Source: SIG440 sp045532055
GTDB lineage: Bacteria > Bacillota > Clostridia > Monoglobales > Monoglobaceae
Direction: 5' to 3'
NCBI GenBank assembly: GCA_045532055.1
Contig: JAZSFF010000036.1
Coordinates: 1-31,793 of the forward strand
DNA: 31,793 bases
Shown: positions 12,491 through 19,885 of the stretch, piece after piece
Position numbering within the stretch: position 1 is the stretch's first letter
Layout of the letters: every line of letters starts with the position of its first letter
Made by a program: the position numbers and the translations under genes
The notes under the pieces: model-generated
Databases searched by the model: none
Seen by the model: only the letters and a program-made list of their open reading frames with translations
Told to the model about the DNA's origin: nothing

Positions 12491-13720
12491 ATGGTAAAAA
12501 CGGAAGAAAAACTAAAGAAGGAGGTAGTTAAGCTATATTCATTTGCAAACCTTATGTATGGTGATGTGTTAGATAGTATTGGCAAAAAGAAAAAAACTAT
12601 CGGCTTTGAAGAAGAACGGCTTTTAGAACACGTTAAGAAGTCTGTCGAAAGCTATTTTGAGGATTTTAAAATTGACGAAAATCTTTTTAAAGATTTTAAT
12701 GAAAGACAAAGTGAACACCTTGTTAATTTGAGTAAAAACATAGATGAGATGAAAGAAAATGCGGTAAAGGATATCATTGAAGAAATTTTTACACCGCTTA
12801 GTGATGAAGAAACTATTGTCGAAAAACAAAGGTCTTTAGAATTAGCAATAGACAAAATTATAAATTCTACAAACCAGTCCATCGAAAGTATCAATAGACA
12901 AATAGGTTACTGTATGGTATTATATAGCTATGAGAATGAGGGCTACAAGAAATATCGTCTAAAGCCGGGTTCTACAGCTTGTGAAGAATGCAAGGAAAAA
13001 GGAAGAAATACATATTCGATAGAAAAACTCAAAGATGCAGAATTTTTACCTCTTGTGCACCCAAACTGCAGATGCACTATTGAAATTCTTGATGACAAAA
13101 ACAAAGCTGTTGCCACGATTGACAGCAAAGCTATCGAAGAACAGCTACAAAAAACAGAAAGTACCAAGGAAATGGGCTTTTTGGATTATGTAAGCACCTT
13201 GCTTTCAGCGGCGGCTCTTATTCCCGGAATTGACGGTATTGTAGATTTAATTTCAATACCTGTTGACCTACTTAGGGGCGACTTAATTTCTGCGGGCTTT
13301 GACTTAATTGGAATAGTTCCATTTATTGGCGAAGTCGGTGATGCAGGTAAGACTCTTAGAATAGTTGATAAGGCAAGTGATGGAGCGAAGTTTGTCGATA
13401 AAACTTCAAGTTTTAGTGGTTTTCCTAAAAAATTACATTTGGGTAAGCAAGGCAAACACATAGTAGGACATAATAATTATCAAAAGGGAAAAAGCATACT
13501 TGAAATTTCTATAGATGAAGCACAAGATTTAATCAACAAATATAGTGGAAAAGGTCAAAAGATTGATTATACTACAGAAAGAGTTGATTTTAAAAAAGTA
13601 ATAGGAAAATACGTTGATGAACAAACAGGAAAAATGTATGAAACAACAGTAGGAACAATTAGGTATTCAAAGAATGGAGTGCATATTGTTCCTGCAAGAC
13701 CGTGCGAATGGAGGAAATAG
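12491..13720 (+). CDS. MuF-like/polymorphic toxin chimera with type 50-like C-terminal toxin domain
   Basis: This 409-residue protein has three parts. Residues 1-155 are mostly helical and charged. Residues 156-200 carry a cysteine-histidine group (C164, C167, H190, C193, C195) ending in HPNCRCT, the hallmark of the Mu gpF/SPP1 gp7 minor head family. Residues 228-290 form a hydrophobic glycine-rich linker (SAAALIPGIDGIVDLISIPVD, then GDLISAGFDLIGIVPFIGEVGDAGK) like pretoxin domains. Residues 312-409 carry GKQGKHIVGHNNY, a central YSGKG and a terminal IRYSKNGVHIVPARP, resembling the polymorphic toxin type 50 family of predicted ribonucleases. An upstream in-frame start at 12401 lies in the tRNA terminator; the AAAGGGGA site supports 12491. 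No portal, terminase or capsid gene is nearby. The downstream 103-residue gene is the likely immunity factor. Confidence 0.8.
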   Translation: MVKTEEKLKKEVVKLYSFANLMYGDVLDSIGKKKKTIGFEEERLLEHVKKSVESYFEDFKIDENLFKDFNERQSEHLVNLSKNIDEMKENAVKDIIEEIFTPLSDEETIVEKQRSLELAIDKIINSTNQSIESINRQIGYCMVLYSYENEGYKKYRLKPGSTACEECKEKGRNTYSIEKLKDAEFLPLVHPNCRCTIEILDDKNKAVATIDSKAIEEQLQKTESTKEMGFLDYVSTLLSAAALIPGIDGIVDLISIPVDLLRGDLISAGFDLIGIVPFIGEVGDAGKTLRIVDKASDGAKFVDKTSSFSGFPKKLHLGKQGKHIVGHNNYQKGKSILEISIDEAQDLINKYSGKGQKIDYTTERVDFKKVIGKYVDEQTGKMYETTVGTIRYSKNGVHIVPARPCEWRK

Positions 13721-13723
13721 TTT

Positions 13724-14035
13724 ATGTTTTTAAATGATAAAGAAGGAAAAATAATCGCAAAATTTTATTCTAATTTAGAGTTTTACGAGAATATTGATAT
13801 GCAGTTAAAATGGTCTGATGATTTTAAAATAAATGCCACTTTTGATACATGTTTTGAAAGTGATAACGATTTAGAAATGAACGATCCTCACTATGAAGAG
13901 TTTACGGTATTTGTTTTTAAAGTAAATAGTGTTACCGGTTCTTCCTCGATATATATTACAGAAGATAATTATTTTTGTATTGATTATCGTAATTTCCCTA
14001 AAGAAATTATCGCCAATGGGAAAAAGATTAATTAA
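13724..14035 (+). CDS. Putative immunity protein for the adjacent toxin
   Basis: I do not recognise a family for this 103-residue protein. It is acidic, with clusters such as FESDNDLEMNDPHYEEF in the middle, rich in aromatic residues, and has no signal peptide or membrane helix. It starts 3 bp after the toxin stop codon, with GGAGG at 13710-13714 inside the toxin end, so the two are translated from one message. A small acidic cytosolic protein directly after a polymorphic toxin C-terminus is the standard position for the cognate immunity protein, which would neutralise a basic RNase-like domain by direct binding. That role is inferred from position and charge only. A strong terminator follows. 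Confidence 0.75.
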   Translation: MFLNDKEGKIIAKFYSNLEFYENIDMQLKWSDDFKINATFDTCFESDNDLEMNDPHYEEFTVFVFKVNSVTGSSSIYITEDNYFCIDYRNFPKEIIANGKKIN

Positions 14036-14111
14036 AATAATCAAGTATATTGCCGAAAGCTGCATATATATTATTCTGTTTTGCCACATCGCAGCAAACT
14101 ATGCTGCAATC

Positions 14112-14143
14112 AAAATGACCACTTTGAAAGTGGTCATTTTTGT
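14112..14143. terminator. Strong bidirectional terminator between immunity gene and mtaB
   Basis: A 13-bp perfect stem (14112-14124 with 14128-14140; core TGACCACTT/AAGTGGTCA) with a 3-nt loop ends in TTTTTG on the plus strand and in T-rich sequence on the minus strand. It can serve both the toxin operon and mtaB. Confidence 0.9.
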
Positions 14144-14156
14144 GTGCTCCGTTATT

Positions 14157-15407
14157 TTATTCAACTTTATACTTCACAATATGTCCTCTTATGTCTGTGT
14201 CGCTTTCCACAAAAAACTCCATATAGTTGGCAGCGGTAGCATGATATCTGCCGTCACGGGTTTTTTGCTCTGCCAGAACTTCAATTTCACAACCCTTAAA
14301 GGAATTATAAAATTCTTTTTTCATTTTTTCTGCAAGCTCAATCATTTTCTTGCTACGCTCATCCTTTATTTTTTCAGGAACCTGATTTTCCATCTTTTCA
14401 GCCACAGTTCCACGCCTTATGGAATACTTGAAAACATGCATCTGCATAAAACCTACTTTTTTGCAAAAATCAAATGATTCCCTGAACTCCTCCTCCGTCT
14501 CACCCGGAAAACCCACCATAAGGTCTGTGGTGATTGCAACATCTTTAATGCTTGCCCTCAAAAGTTCCACAGCTTTCATATATTCCTCTGTGCTGTATCG
14601 TCTTTTCATGCGTTTTAAGGTTTCATTGCATCCGCTCTGCAGTGACAAATGAAACTGTGGACAAAGATTTGGCAGTTTTGAAATTCTCTTTACAAAATCC
14701 TCGGTAATAACCACTGGTTCAACCGAGCCAAGCCGCACACGTCTTATCCCCGGCACACCGCACACCGCCTCTATTACATCAACAAGACCTGTTCCGTTTT
14801 TCAAATCCTTGCCGTATGAACCTATATGAATTCCTGTCAGTACAATTTCAAGAAAACCATTTTCGGCAAGCATTTTTACCTCTTCAACAATTTTTTCAAG
14901 ACTCCTTGAGCGTACAGGTCCCCTTGCATAAGGAATTATACAATAAGCACAAAAGTTGTCGCATCCATCCTCTATTTTTACATTAGCACGGATTCTGCTC
15001 TGTGATGATGTAAGGCACATTTCCTCAAACTCACGTTCTTTCATAATATCCCCGCAATGTACCACGTTTTTGCCCTCTATTGCCTCCTCCACAAGCTCAA
15101 CAATACGGTTTTTTCCGCTGTTTCCCACAACAACATCCACATCTGTCTTTTGGGCAAACTCCGGCTCGATCTGGACATAACAGCCCACAACTGCAATAAT
15201 CGCATCTGGGTTCTTCTTCCGCACTTTTCCTATCTGTTGTCTGGACTTTTGTGCTCCCGTACCGGTAACCGCACATGTATTAATAATATATATATCAGCA
15301 AAGGCATTCTCTGTTACTGTATACCCCTTCTTACGAAAAAGCTCTGCCATCGCCTGACTTTCATAAAAATTGGTTTTGCAACCTAAAGTTATAAATTTTA
15401 CGGTCAT
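14157..15407 (-). CDS. mtaB: tRNA (N6-threonylcarbamoyladenosine-37) methylthiotransferase
   Basis: This 416-residue radical SAM enzyme adds a methylthio group to t6A37 of ANN-decoding tRNAs. The N-terminal UPF0004 domain has C10, C45 and C76 for the auxiliary 4Fe-4S cluster; TLGCKTNFYESQAM is MtaB-like, distinguishing it from MiaB and RimO. The radical SAM motif is DGCDNFCAYC (C149, C153, C156), followed by VRSRS and LSLQSGCNETLKRMKRRY. A TRAM-like C-terminal region closes the protein. There is no clear ribosome site before the ATG; the leader reads GATGTTTTGAATT. It diverges from the HPr-like gene through overlapping promoters and converges with the toxin operon. Confidence 0.93.
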   Translation of the reverse strand: MTVKFITLGCKTNFYESQAMAELFRKKGYTVTENAFADIYIINTCAVTGTGAQKSRQQIGKVRKKNPDAIIAVVGCYVQIEPEFAQKTDVDVVVGNSGKNRIVELVEEAIEGKNVVHCGDIMKEREFEEMCLTSSQSRIRANVKIEDGCDNFCAYCIIPYARGPVRSRSLEKIVEEVKMLAENGFLEIVLTGIHIGSYGKDLKNGTGLVDVIEAVCGVPGIRRVRLGSVEPVVITEDFVKRISKLPNLCPQFHLSLQSGCNETLKRMKRRYSTEEYMKAVELLRASIKDVAITTDLMVGFPGETEEEFRESFDFCKKVGFMQMHVFKYSIRRGTVAEKMENQVPEKIKDERSKKMIELAEKMKKEFYNSFKGCEIEVLAEQKTRDGRYHATAANYMEFFVESDTDIRGHIVKYKVE

Positions 15408-15459
15408 AATTCAAAACATCCAATTCTACATTTTATTTTTACAAAAAATTTGTGATAAA

Positions 15460-15488
15460 ATTATACACTTTTTTATTGACTATTGCAA
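15460..15488 (-). promoter_or_regulatory. Promoter of mtaB
   Basis: On the minus strand TTGCAA (15488-15483) and TATAAT (15465-15460) are separated by 17 nt. The -35 box overlaps the promoter of the HPr-like gene, so RNA polymerase can occupy only one at a time. Confidence 0.55.
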
Positions 15489-15504
15489 GAAAAAAATATA
15501 TAAT
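15476..15504 (+). promoter_or_regulatory. Promoter of the HPr-like gene
   Basis: TTGACT (15476-15481) and TATAAT (15499-15504) are separated by 17 nt. The start point near 15511 is followed by GGAGGTGA at 15533-15540. Confidence 0.85.
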
Positions 15505-15545
15505 AATAAGGTAAAAATTTCATTTAACCTTTGGAGGTGAACTAA

Positions 15546-15773
15546 ATGAAAACCTTTAACGTTTTGTTAAGCTCAATTAACGATGTTAAAAACTTTGTCA
15601 ACATAGTGAGCAAGTATGATTATGATATCGACCTCACATCTGGCAGATACGTTGTTGATGCGAAATCAATCATGGGCATCTTCAGTCTTGACCTGAGCAA
15701 ACCCATTAAGGTTGAAATCCACAACGATGACTGTGACAAACTGGCTAATGAGTTAAAACCTTATATCCAGTAA
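15546..15773 (+). CDS. HPr-like protein lacking the phosphorylatable histidine
   Basis: This 75-residue protein aligns with HPr of the phosphotransferase system: KTFNV, then SKYDYDIDL and VDAKSIMGIFSLDLSKPIKVEI match HPr KTFKV, SKYDADVNL and LKSIMGVMSLGI. The GIHARPA segment with catalytic His15 is missing, as if deleted, so it cannot carry phosphate from enzyme I. The serine equivalent to regulatory Ser46 (S41, AKSIMG) and its hydrophobic patch remain, as in B. subtilis Crh, which acts only through HPr kinase and CcpA. A regulatory role is therefore more likely than sugar transport. It has a strong ribosome site and promoter, so it is expressed. Automatic pipelines would call it HPr. Confidence 0.85.
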   Translation: MKTFNVLLSSINDVKNFVNIVSKYDYDIDLTSGRYVVDAKSIMGIFSLDLSKPIKVEIHNDDCDKLANELKPYIQ

Positions 15774-15791
15774 TCAACTATTACAGAAATT

Positions 15792-15871
15792 TGCACGGGC
15801 AAAATTCTTGCGGTTCGGTCTTCCGTTTTAAACGGTGGGGCTTGAGCGTAGTTTTTTGTGCCCTTTTGTGC
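15792..15871 (+). other. Potentially structured leader between the HPr-like gene and tadA
   Basis: Within the 112-nt gap, GCACGGGC-AAAA (15793-15804) can pair in segments with TTTT-GT-GCCC-TTTT-GTGC (15854-15871). A 6-1-6 palindrome CCGTTTTAAACGG (15823-15835) lies inside, and TTTTGTGC is repeated. No ribosome site for tadA is visible. It may be a leader RNA; this is weakly supported. Confidence 0.35.
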
Positions 15872-15885
15872 GTTATATAACTTTT

Positions 15886-16359
15886 ATGCTAAATAAAGAA
15901 TTTTTTATGTCAGCCGCAATCCAGGAAGCTGAAAAAGCCTATGCAATCGGGGAGACACCCATCGGTGCCGTTGTTGTTAAAGACAACGAGATTATTGCCC
16001 GGGCACACAACTTAAGAGAAACCGGGAAAAATGCACTTTATCATGCCGAGATTCTTGCAATAGATGCTGCATGCAAGGCGTTGGGTGGATGGCGACTTCA
16101 CCAATGTGATTTGTACGTCACTCTTGAACCCTGCGTTATGTGCAGTGGTGCAATAGTCCAGGCAAGGATTAAAAACCTGTATTATGGGGCATCCGACCCC
16201 AAGGGCGGTGCGGTTTCATCAATCGCAAACATTCCATCACTGGACAAGCTGTGTCACCACCCCAATGTAATAGGTGGAATTCTGGCAGAGGAATGCTCCA
16301 ATCTGCTGAAAAACTTTTTCAAGGACTTAAGAAACGGACTGACATCACCAATTAAGTAA
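15886..16359 (+). CDS. tadA: tRNA-specific adenosine deaminase
   Basis: This 157-residue zinc enzyme deaminates A34 of tRNA-Arg(ACG) to inosine. The deaminase motif HAEI (H53, E55) and PCVMC (C83, C86) supply the zinc ligands and catalytic Glu. ETPIGAVVV and the ARIKNLYYGASDPKGGA stretch are TadA-like. The open frame begins at a GTG at 15835, but homologues begin just before FFM-x-x-A-I-x-E-A-E-K-A, so I take the ATG at 15886. Neither start has a visible Shine-Dalgarno site. TTATATAAC lies directly before the ATG, so the message could even be leaderless or read by coupling. ppdK follows after 40 nt. Confidence 0.92.
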   Translation: MLNKEFFMSAAIQEAEKAYAIGETPIGAVVVKDNEIIARAHNLRETGKNALYHAEILAIDAACKALGGWRLHQCDLYVTLEPCVMCSGAIVQARIKNLYYGASDPKGGAVSSIANIPSLDKLCHHPNVIGGILAEECSNLLKNFFKDLRNGLTSPIK

Positions 16360-16399
16360 TTAAATTAATTCATATATTTTCTAAGGAGGAATTTTTGTA

Positions 16400-19030
16400 A
16401 TGAGCAAAAAATTCGTTTATCTTTTCAGCGAAGGCGACGCTTCAATGAGAGAACTTCTCGGCGGTAAAGGTGCCAACCTTGCTGAAATGACCAAAATCGG
16501 CCTGCCTGTTCCACAGGGTTTCACCGTTTCAACAGAGGCTTGTACTCAGTATTATGAAGACGGCAGAAACATCAACGCAGAAATCCAGGCAGAAATCATG
16601 GAAAACATCACAAAGATGGAAGCTATCTGCGGCAAAAAGTTCGGCGACAAGGAGAATCCTCTTCTTGTTTCAGTTCGTTCTGGTGCGAGAGCATCAATGC
16701 CCGGTATGATGGATACAATCCTAAACCTCGGTCTTAATGAAGACGTTGTTGAAGCAATGTCAGCAAAGTCAGGCAACCCCAGATGGGCTTGGGACTGCTA
16801 CAGAAGATTTATTCAGATGTACTCTGACGTTGTTATGGAAGTTGGTAAGAAGTACTTTGAACAGCTTATCGACGAAATGAAAGAGGCAAAGGGCGTAACT
16901 CAGGATATCGAGCTTACTGCTGAAGACCTCAAGGTTCTTGCTGGTCAGTTCAAAGCTGAATACAAGAACAAAATCGGCAAAGACTTCCCAACTGATCCAA
17001 AGGAACAGCTTATGGGTGCTGTTGAAGCCGTATTCCGTTCATGGGACAACCCCAGAGCAAACGTTTACCGTCGTGACAACGATATCCCTTATTCATGGGG
17101 TACAGCTGTTAACGTACAGATGATGGCATTCGGTAACATGGGCGACGACTGTGGTACAGGTGTTGCATTTACTCGTGACCCAGCTACAGGCGAACCCGGA
17201 CTTATGGGTGAATTCCTTGTAAACGCACAGGGCGAAGACGTTGTTGCAGGTGTTCGTACACCTATGCCAATCGCACAGATGGCAGAGAAGTTCCCCGAAG
17301 CATTTGAAGAATTCAACAAAGTTTGTGCAATTCTCGAAGATCACTACAGAGACATGCAGGATATGGAATTCACAATCGAAAACAGAAAGCTTTTCATGCT
17401 CCAGACAAGAAACGGTAAGAGAACAGCAAAAGCTGCTCTTAAGATTGCTTGTGACCTTGTTGATGAGGGTATGATTGACAAGAAACAGGCTGTTGCTATG
17501 ATTGACCCCAGAAACCTCGACACACTTCTCCACCCACAGTTTGATGCAAAAGCTCTCAAAGCTGCAACACCTATGGGCAGAGGTCTTGGTGCATCTCCTG
17601 GTGCTGCTTGCGGTAAGGTTGTATTCACAGCTGAAGATGCAGAGGCTTGGAATGCACGTGGCGAAAAGGTTATCCTTGTTCGTCTTGAAACATCACCTGA
17701 AGATATCACAGGTATGAAAGCATCACAGGGTATCCTCACAGTTCGTGGTGGTATGACATCTCACGCAGCCGTTGTTGCTCGTGGTATGGGTACTTGCTGC
17801 GTATCAGGTTGTGGCGATATCAATATGGACGAAGAAAACAAGAAGTTCACATTGGCTGGTAAAACCTTCACAGAAGGCAGCGAAATTTCAATCGACGGTT
17901 CAACAGGTAACATCTATGATGGAATTATCCCCACAGTAGATGCTGAAATCGCTGGTGAATTCGGCAGAATCATGGAATGGGCTGACGAGTTCAGAACTCT
18001 CAAAGTTAGAACAAACGCAGACACTCCTGCAGACGCTAAGAAAGCAAGAGAGCTCGGCGCAGAAGGTATCGGTCTCTGCCGTACAGAGCATATGTTCTTT
18101 GAAGCTGAAAGAATTGCTGCATTCCGCGAAATGATTTGTGCAGATACAGCAGAAGAAAGAGAAGCAGCTCTTGAAAAGATTCTTCCCTATCAGCAGGGCG
18201 ACTTCGAAAAGCTTTACGAAGCTCTTGAAGGTAACCCCGTTACAATCAGATTCCTTGATCCTCCTCTCCATGAATTCGTTCCTACAGAGGAAGCTGACAT
18301 CAAGGCTCTCGCTGATGCACAGGGCAAATCTGTTGAAGATATCAAGGCTATCATCGCATCTCTCCACGAATTCAACCCAATGATGGGTCACCGTGGTTGC
18401 CGTCTTGCGGTAACATATCCTGAAATCGCAAAGATGCAGACAAAGGCTGTTATCAGAGCTGCTATCAATGTTAAGAAGGCTCATCCAGACTGGAATGTAG
18501 TTCCTGAAATTATGATTCCTCTCCCTGGCGACCTCAAGGAATTCAAGTTCGTTAAGAACGATGTTGTTGCAACTGCTGACGCTGAAATCGCAGCTGCTGG
18601 TGCAGACCTCAAGTACGAAGTTGGTACAATGATGGAAATCCCCAGAGCATGCTTGACAGCTGATGCTATCGCAACAGAGGCTGAATTCTTCTGCTTTGGT
18701 ACAAACGACCTTACACAGATGACATACGGCTTCTCAAGAGACGATGCTGGTAAGTTCCTCGATGCTTACTATGATGCAAAAATCTTCGAAAACGACCCAT
18801 TTGCAAAACTTGACCAGACAGGTGTTGGTCAGCTTATGGAAATGGCTGTTGAAAAAGGTACAAAGGTTAGACCTGAAATTCACTGCGGTATCTGCGGTGA
18901 ACACGGCGGCGACCCTGTATCTGTTGAATTCTGCCACAAGATTGGTCTTGATTATGTATCATGTTCACCTTTCCGTGTTCCGATTGCAAGACTTGCAGCG
19001 GCTCAGGCAGCTATCAAGGATATGAAATAA
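16400..19030 (+). CDS. ppdK: Pyruvate, phosphate dikinase
   Basis: This 876-residue enzyme interconverts pyruvate, ATP and phosphate with PEP, AMP and pyrophosphate, and in anaerobic Clostridia often replaces pyruvate kinase in glycolysis. The N-terminal nucleotide-binding domain has GGKGANLAEM and SVRSGARASMPGMMDT. The phosphohistidine domain has GGMTSHAAVVARGMG with His455, the same number as in the Clostridium symbiosum enzyme. The C-terminal PEP/pyruvate barrel has GTNDLTQMTYGFSRDD and HCGICGEHGGDP with Cys832. AGGAGGA lies 9 nt before the ATG. Codon use is visibly more selective than in its neighbours, as expected for an abundant protein. PEP made here would feed ptsI. Confidence 0.97.
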   Translation: MSKKFVYLFSEGDASMRELLGGKGANLAEMTKIGLPVPQGFTVSTEACTQYYEDGRNINAEIQAEIMENITKMEAICGKKFGDKENPLLVSVRSGARASMPGMMDTILNLGLNEDVVEAMSAKSGNPRWAWDCYRRFIQMYSDVVMEVGKKYFEQLIDEMKEAKGVTQDIELTAEDLKVLAGQFKAEYKNKIGKDFPTDPKEQLMGAVEAVFRSWDNPRANVYRRDNDIPYSWGTAVNVQMMAFGNMGDDCGTGVAFTRDPATGEPGLMGEFLVNAQGEDVVAGVRTPMPIAQMAEKFPEAFEEFNKVCAILEDHYRDMQDMEFTIENRKLFMLQTRNGKRTAKAALKIACDLVDEGMIDKKQAVAMIDPRNLDTLLHPQFDAKALKAATPMGRGLGASPGAACGKVVFTAEDAEAWNARGEKVILVRLETSPEDITGMKASQGILTVRGGMTSHAAVVARGMGTCCVSGCGDINMDEENKKFTLAGKTFTEGSEISIDGSTGNIYDGIIPTVDAEIAGEFGRIMEWADEFRTLKVRTNADTPADAKKARELGAEGIGLCRTEHMFFEAERIAAFREMICADTAEEREAALEKILPYQQGDFEKLYEALEGNPVTIRFLDPPLHEFVPTEEADIKALADAQGKSVEDIKAIIASLHEFNPMMGHRGCRLAVTYPEIAKMQTKAVIRAAINVKKAHPDWNVVPEIMIPLPGDLKEFKFVKNDVVATADAEIAAAGADLKYEVGTMMEIPRACLTADAIATEAEFFCFGTNDLTQMTYGFSRDDAGKFLDAYYDAKIFENDPFAKLDQTGVGQLMEMAVEKGTKVRPEIHCGICGEHGGDPVSVEFCHKIGLDYVSCSPFRVPIARLAAAQAAIKDMK

Positions 19031-19422
19031 CAACCTCACGAAACAAAACTAAATCAAAGATTTCTGTGTTTCGGAGAACGTTTTATCACAACACTACGGC
19101 GACGTTCCACCGCCTCCGTTATTGTGGTATAATATCCACTTACGATAATTTAAGAGGGTTACCAATAGGTAGCCCTCTTTTATTGTACGGATTTTCAAGG
19201 GGAATTGTTCCCCTTGAAAGAGAAACTTGAACAGCGGATAAAAGGGATTCGCGGGAGGACATCACCCCTCCCATTATTTGTATCACAAAATGAGATATTT
19301 CCACTTCCCTTTGATTTTATATGCTATACTTATAATGCATGGCTCTTGTTGCGACACAATACAAAAAAGGCGGGTGAATAATTTTCATCTGCTATTTTTG
19401 TTTCTTTATGTCGTGCACATAA
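19031..19422. other. Gene-free, hairpin-rich intergenic region
   Basis: About 0.4 kb between ppdK and rpsI holds no credible protein gene. It has a TGG-TATAAT extended -10 element (19125-19133) and the terminator at 19152-19184. A 12-bp perfect hairpin follows (arms 19193-19204 and 19208-19219, core CAAGGGGAA/TTCCCCTTG), then a GGGAGG/CCTCCC hairpin (19253-19272). A second TATAAT is at 19331-19336, about 90 nt before the terminator at 19423. Short RNAs are possible, but none resembles a known family to me. Confidence 0.4.
19152..19184 (+). terminator. Terminator downstream of ppdK
   Basis: AAGAGGGTTACC (19152-19163) pairs with GGTAGCCCTCTT (19168-19179) with one G-U pair and loop AATA, followed by TTATT. 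It lies 120 nt after the ppdK stop and 18 nt after a TATAAT box. Confidence 0.8.
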
Positions 19423-19452
19423 AAAACCCCACAACCGAAGTTGTGGGGTTTT
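19423..19452 (-). terminator. Terminator of rplM-rpsI with UUCG tetraloop
   Basis: A 13-bp perfect stem (19440-19452 with 19423-19435; core CCCCACAAC on plus) closes, on the minus strand, with a C(TTCG)G tetraloop, an exceptionally stable RNA loop, then a T-tract. It lies 17 nt after the rpsI stop. It could also stop plus-strand transcripts. Confidence 0.95.
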
Positions 19453-19468
19453 GATAATCCATAACAAA

Positions 19469-19867
19469 TTATCTCTTTGAGAACTGAGGAGCACGACGTG
19501 CTGCCTTGAGTCCGTACTTCTTTCTTTCTTTCATTCTTGGGTCACGAGTGAGGTAACCTGCAGCCTTGAGAGTAGCTCTGAAGCTTTCAGCGTCTACTTC
19601 CAAAAGTGCACGAGCGATACCATGACGGATAGCACCAGCCTGACCTGTGAAACCGCCGCCTTTAACGTTTACCAAAACGTCGAACTTGCCAAGTGTTCCT
19701 GTGAGAACCAATGGCTGACGAAGGATTGTCTTGAGTGTTTCAAGACCAAAGTAATCGTCAATGTCTCTTTTATTTATTGTAATTGTTCCGTTGCCGGGTA
19801 CGAGTCTTACTCTTGCAACAGATTCTTTTCTTCTACCTGTTCCGTAATACTGAACTGCATTTGCCAT
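19469..19867 (-). CDS. rpsI: 30S ribosomal protein S9
   Basis: This 132-residue protein is ribosomal protein S9, whose C-terminal tail reaches the P-site tRNA. GTGRRKESVARVRLVPGNGTITIN, the mid-protein GGGFTGQAGAIRHGIARAL and the extreme C-terminus RRAPQFSKR with the universally conserved SKR end are decisive. It follows rplM with an 18-bp gap, the conserved pair found in most bacteria, and is closed by the tetraloop terminator. An AGGAG-type site overlaps the gap before its ATG. Confidence 0.98.
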   Translation of the reverse strand: MANAVQYYGTGRRKESVARVRLVPGNGTITINKRDIDDYFGLETLKTILRQPLVLTGTLGKFDVLVNVKGGGFTGQAGAIRHGIARALLEVDAESFRATLKAAGYLTRDPRMKERKKYGLKAARRAPQFSKR

Positions 19868-19885
19868 TACTTCATTCCTCCTCTA

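Noticed and set aside
12290..14110. Integration (att) repeat of the tRNA-Gln 3' end beyond the toxin locus
   Set aside because: I looked for a second copy of the T-arm/acceptor sequence after the immunity gene and found none, and no integrase is present.
13929..14477. 182-residue plus-strand frame after the immunity gene
   Set aside because: It crosses a strong terminator and runs antisense through the end of mtaB; no ribosome site.
15774..15885. Signal recognition particle RNA beside tadA
   Set aside because: The conserved SRP RNA apical loop sequence (GGTCAGG...GGAAGGAAGCAGCC type) is not present.
17900..18484. 194-residue minus-strand frame opposite ppdK
   Set aside because: Antisense shadow, cysteine- and serine-rich translation caused by the strong codon bias of ppdK.
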